A stretch of DNA of 64,000 nucleotides from Halomonas halodenitrificans DSM 735 (lineage in GTDB: Bacteria > Pseudomonadota > Gammaproteobacteria > Pseudomonadales > Halomonadaceae), in contig NZ_JHVH01000014.1 of assembly GCF_000620045.1 (NCBI RefSeq), positions 1 to 64,000 of the forward strand, written 5' to 3'. Made by a program: the position numbers and the translations under genes. Shown piece after piece: positions 61,281 to 64,000 of this stretch (within the stretch, counting starts at the first letter, position 1; each line of letters starts with the position of its first letter). The notes under the pieces were generated by a model. It did no database searches. It saw only the letters and a list, made by a program, of their open reading frames with translations, and was not told the DNA's origin.

Positions 61281-63638
61281 CTACTGGCCCGGGTCAGGCG
61301 AGCCACCACTGCTGCTCGTCTGATGATGGGGGTCGGCGACACCGGCGCGACCCGGCGCGCGGCCCGCCGCATCACGAGAACCGCCTCCATCACCGCAACG
61401 CTCGCTGGCACCATCCAGGCGCCCGCCGCCATGACCCTCCATGCTGACGCTGAGCCGCGGCACCCCAAGGTCGACGTCCTGGGCCTCCATGCGTTGCTTG
61501 AGCATCAGGTTGAAGGCACGGGCCACGTCCCATTGCATCTCGGGGGCGGTACGAAAGCGCATACGCAGGATCGGGCAGCCGTCTTCGAAGGCATGGATGC
61601 CCTGCATCTCCAGCGGCGACCAGATGTAGTGGCGCATCATCGGATCCTGGCGCAGCGCCTGGGCGGTCTCCTGCATCAATGTGATGGCGTCATCGATACG
61701 CATCTCGTAGGGAATGCGAATCTTCATCAGCGCAATGCCGAACTGCCGCGACATGTTGTGAATCGATTCGATGCGGCTGAAGGTGATGATATGCACGATG
61801 CCATCGAGGTCACGCAGGCGCACGGTGCGCAGGGTCAGGCCCTCGACCGAGCCCATATGCCCATTGATCTCGACGAAATCATCCACCGCGAGGGAGTCCT
61901 CGATCAGGATGAAGATACCGGTGATCAAATCCTGCACCAGGGTCTGGGCGCCGAAACCGATCGCCAGACCGATGACACCGGCACCGGCCAGCAGCGGCGT
62001 CACGTTGACCCCCAGGTTGGCCAGCCCGACGATGCTGGCGATGATCACGATGGTCGTGAACATGACATTGCGGATCATCGGGGTAATGGTCTGGGCCCGG
62101 GCCTGGTTGACCCGCCGCCCGCGGGAGCGCGCCGAGCTGGTCAGGGCACGCTGGATGGCGGTATCGGCGAAGATCCACGCCAGCCAGGCCAGCAGCAGGG
62201 TCAGGGCGATGGCCAGCAGGGCCTGGCCGATGCGCGCGCTGGCCACCCCCTGGGTGCCGATGCCCAGCAGCGAGCCACTCCATACCTGCAGAAACAGCTC
62301 ACCGAAGGTCAGCCAGGCGGCGACATGGGCCAGCACATAGCCGAACCGTTCGAGTCGCACACGGTACTGGCTGGTACGGCGGCGGCGCTGGCGGCTCTTG
62401 CGCCGCTCGCCGTGGCGCCGGACCAGGCCGGTCACCACCAGCACCAGCACCAGCAGCGCCGCCGAAATGATGGAGCGCGCCAGGGCGGTGCCCACATCGC
62501 CGCCGGTGACGAAGATCGCCACCAGAGAGCCCCCCACCAGCAGCAGCGCCGGGACATGCCATAGGCGTCCCAGCACCTGCACGATGCTGGCGCTGGCCCC
62601 GGTGTCACGGCGCTCGCTCCACGGGCGATTGCGGATGATATGTTCGATGGGTCGCTTGAATCGCAGAATGAAGCGCACGCTGAGCAGGGCCGCCAGCATA
62701 TTGGCCAGGACGGACAGCAGACCGGCAAGCTCGTTGCCGAGCAGCGTAGTGAGGCGCCCGGAGTTGAAGGCATCTCCCAGTGCCACCAGGGCACCGATCA
62801 CGAACAACGGACGCAGGCCATGATTCTGCACCAGCTGCACCGCCACGAACCGGTGCCCCCGGGTAAACTCGGACACGAAGGTCTCCAGCACCACCGACAG
62901 GGTGCGACCACACAGGGCGACATAGGCCACCACCAGCGTCAGCACACGCCCGCTGCTGGGCGGCACCAGCTGGGCGATCCCCAGCACCAGTGCGAAGGCC
63001 AGCGTCCAGGGCAGCATGCGGCGCAAGAAATGTACGCCGAGCAGCCAGGCGCGCGGCTCCCGCGGAAGGTCCAGGGGCCAGCCGCGACGCCTGGCGAACA
63101 GGCGCCCCAGGGCCGTCAGGATCACCAACAGCCCGCCCCAGATCACCAGCAACACCGTGGCCTCGACCGCAAAGCGGATCAGGTCGGCATTACCGGTCTC
63201 GGCCACCAGGGCACTCAGATCATGCCAGCCCTGATTGAGCTGAGCCTTCCAGTGCGCCACTGGCGACCGCTCTCCCTCGGCCTGCTGGCCCAGGTCGTTG
63301 ATGGTCTCCGCCAGGGCGCCGAGCAGGCCCTCCCGCGGCGTAATCCCGCTACTCTCGGTCGCCTCGCCGTGTACCTCTTGCAGATCCTGCAGGCTCTGCA
63401 GCAACTGGCCACGCCGCTCGGCGTCCTCGAGAGTGGAGATGATGCGCTGCAGCGACTCCTGAAAGGCCTCGGGATCATGTCGCTGCTGATCCGCGGAGGA
63501 CGTCACCAGGCCCGGCAGGTTGACGGCCTGGGCCTGGACGGCCGCGGCGGGCAGCAGCCAGAGGGCCAGCCCCAGCAGGAGCCCGAACAGCGAGGCCCAG
63601 GCGGCAGGGCCGGGGCCGAGGCGACGATAAGGGAACAT
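61281..63638 (-). CDS. Large MscS-family mechanosensitive channel (YbiO-like)
   Basis: The 785 residues have a signal peptide (AAAVQAQA), a periplasmic N-terminal domain with QAVNLPGLVTSS (as in YbiO), about ten membrane segments, and the MscS core: pore helix LLAGAGVIGLAIGFGAQTL (near 560), the beta domain IEDSLAVDDFVEINGHMG, and a cytoplasmic C-terminus. It would release solutes on hypo-osmotic shock. The ATG at 63638 follows GGAGATGTG; a longer frame upstream has no support. The C-terminal tail is Gly/Arg/Asp-rich and probably disordered. Confidence 0.88.
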   Translation of the reverse strand: MFPYRRLGPGPAAWASLFGLLLGLALWLLPAAAVQAQAVNLPGLVTSSADQQRHDPEAFQESLQRIISTLEDAERRGQLLQSLQDLQEVHGEATESSGITPREGLLGALAETINDLGQQAEGERSPVAHWKAQLNQGWHDLSALVAETGNADLIRFAVEATVLLVIWGGLLVILTALGRLFARRRGWPLDLPREPRAWLLGVHFLRRMLPWTLAFALVLGIAQLVPPSSGRVLTLVVAYVALCGRTLSVVLETFVSEFTRGHRFVAVQLVQNHGLRPLFVIGALVALGDAFNSGRLTTLLGNELAGLLSVLANMLAALLSVRFILRFKRPIEHIIRNRPWSERRDTGASASIVQVLGRLWHVPALLLVGGSLVAIFVTGGDVGTALARSIISAALLVLVLVVTGLVRRHGERRKSRQRRRRTSQYRVRLERFGYVLAHVAAWLTFGELFLQVWSGSLLGIGTQGVASARIGQALLAIALTLLLAWLAWIFADTAIQRALTSSARSRGRRVNQARAQTITPMIRNVMFTTIVIIASIVGLANLGVNVTPLLAGAGVIGLAIGFGAQTLVQDLITGIFILIEDSLAVDDFVEINGHMGSVEGLTLRTVRLRDLDGIVHIITFSRIESIHNMSRQFGIALMKIRIPYEMRIDDAITLMQETAQALRQDPMMRHYIWSPLEMQGIHAFEDGCPILRMRFRTAPEMQWDVARAFNLMLKQRMEAQDVDLGVPRLSVSMEGHGGGRLDGASERCGDGGGSRDAAGRAPGRAGVADPHHQTSSSGGSPDPGQ

Positions 63639-63732
63639 CACATCTCCATGTTGACGGGTAATCGAGGCGTCGTGGGTCGAGACCGATATGATACGCTCGC
63701 AAACGCTTATATGTGACGTACAGGATGCCGCC

Positions 63733-64000
63733 ATGACGCCGCTATCGCCACCCGAACCACACACCCATGATGGTGAGACGCGCCGTGTGGGCGTCGAGAT
63801 CGAGTTCGCGGGTCTGCCGCCACAGGATACCGCCGCCGTGGTTTGCGCGCTGTTCGGCGGCGAGGTTCGGGTGCTCAGCCCCCATCGCCTCAAGGTCGAC
63901 GATACTCGCTGGGGTCACTTTACCATCGAGCTCGATACCCAGTACGCCCACCCCGACGCGGAAATACTCGATGCCATGCCCAGCGGCGACAGCGAGTGGG
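63733..64000 (+). CDS. Putative amidoligase, N-terminal part (cut by window edge)
   Basis: The 89 visible codons begin MTPLSPPEPHTHDGETRRVGVEIEFAGL and continue DTAAVVCALFGGEVRVLSPH, matching the start of the Amidoligase_2 family (ATP-grasp-like enzymes that join amines to carboxylates). The RRVGVEIEFAGL strand is characteristic. The frame is open to the right edge. It diverges from the channel gene. In related genomes a glutamine amidotransferase gene often follows; that cannot be checked here. Confidence 0.72.
   Translation, partial: MTPLSPPEPHTHDGETRRVGVEIEFAGLPPQDTAAVVCALFGGEVRVLSPHRLKVDDTRWGHFTIELDTQYAHPDAEILDAMPSGDSEW

Noticed and set aside
61323..62564. Plus-strand open frame opposite the MscS-family channel
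   Set aside because: Composition is antisense-like and the channel motifs on the minus strand are complete.
63639..63893. 85-codon N-terminal extension of the channel gene
   Set aside because: It is antisense to the amidoligase gene and contains no signal; the ATG at 63638 has a good ribosome site and a signal peptide directly follows.
1..64000. tRNA, rRNA or CRISPR genes
   Set aside because: I looked for cloverleaf ends, rRNA-like conserved blocks and spaced repeats and saw none; dedicated tools could still find a divergent one.

Overview
The window looks like a chromosomal segment of a G+C-rich, Gram-negative gammaproteobacterium, most like Halomonas or a close relative (inference). The evidence is the combination of opgGH, an LpxL-type acyltransferase, a TolC/RND efflux system, an MCE lipid transporter, dusA, ackA-pta, and a YbiO-like MscS channel beside an amidoligase. 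There are no rRNA or tRNA genes and no CRISPR array.

Region 1 (1-1725) is wreckage of an integrated element next to dusA: an IS481-family right end that cuts an A+T-rich unknown gene, the tail of an S24-type phage repressor, a small ORF, and a tyrosine-integrase pseudogene whose 5' end faces dusA. The 5' end of dusA is an established integration target. Region 2 (1726-11473) holds dusA, an AspA/AstE-like amidohydrolase, an AcrR/TtgR-type TetR repressor, a YqiJ-like membrane protein, and a TolC-MFP-RND tripartite pump. Similar TTACAT-type sites lie before the repressor, the outer-membrane gene and the MFP gene. Region 3 (11595-20929) is a transport block: an alpha/beta hydrolase, an MCE/Mla-like operon (STAS-MlaE, MlaF, MlaD, lipoprotein), and a second operon of HlyD, RbbA-type double ATPase-permease and ABC-2 permease.

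Region 4 (20948-33000) is mostly single housekeeping genes: fructosamine kinase-like, NIF3-like, two divergent Nudix hydrolases, a FixL/FixJ-type two-component pair, an M15 peptidase with peptidoglycan-binding repeats, a DUF900 hydrolase, DUF488, YtoQ, MOSC, peroxiredoxin, VOC, ZIP and YceI. A candidate small RNA or leader transcript lies at about 21863-21945. Region 5 (33231-38668) is a minus-strand beta-oxidation-type cluster: acyl-CoA dehydrogenase, acyl-CoA ligase, 3-hydroxyacyl-CoA dehydrogenase, enoyl-CoA hydratase.

Region 6 (about 38700-43505) stands out. It is visibly poorer in G+C and encodes four exported proteins: a RidA-family imine deaminase, a membrane-anchored triheme cytochrome c, a Tat-exported FAD amine oxidase and a monoheme cytochrome c. 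I read this as a periplasmic amine or amino-acid dehydrogenase that passes electrons to cytochromes instead of O2, with its own RidA to clear the imine product. It is the best candidate here for an undescribed system.

Region 7 (43502-64000) is envelope and core metabolism: a methyltransferase, a VOC protein, DUF4870, LpxL-like, opgGH with three phased upstream repeats, a TPP riboswitch controlling tenA, a beta-barrel protein, a YegS-like kinase, a DMT transporter, ackA-pta, a class V aminotransferase, a CBS-BON protein, deoC, a large unknown membrane protein with a KAE repeat, a YbiO-like channel and the start of an amidoligase gene. Where start codons are in doubt I used visible Shine-Dalgarno sequences and stop/start overlaps.
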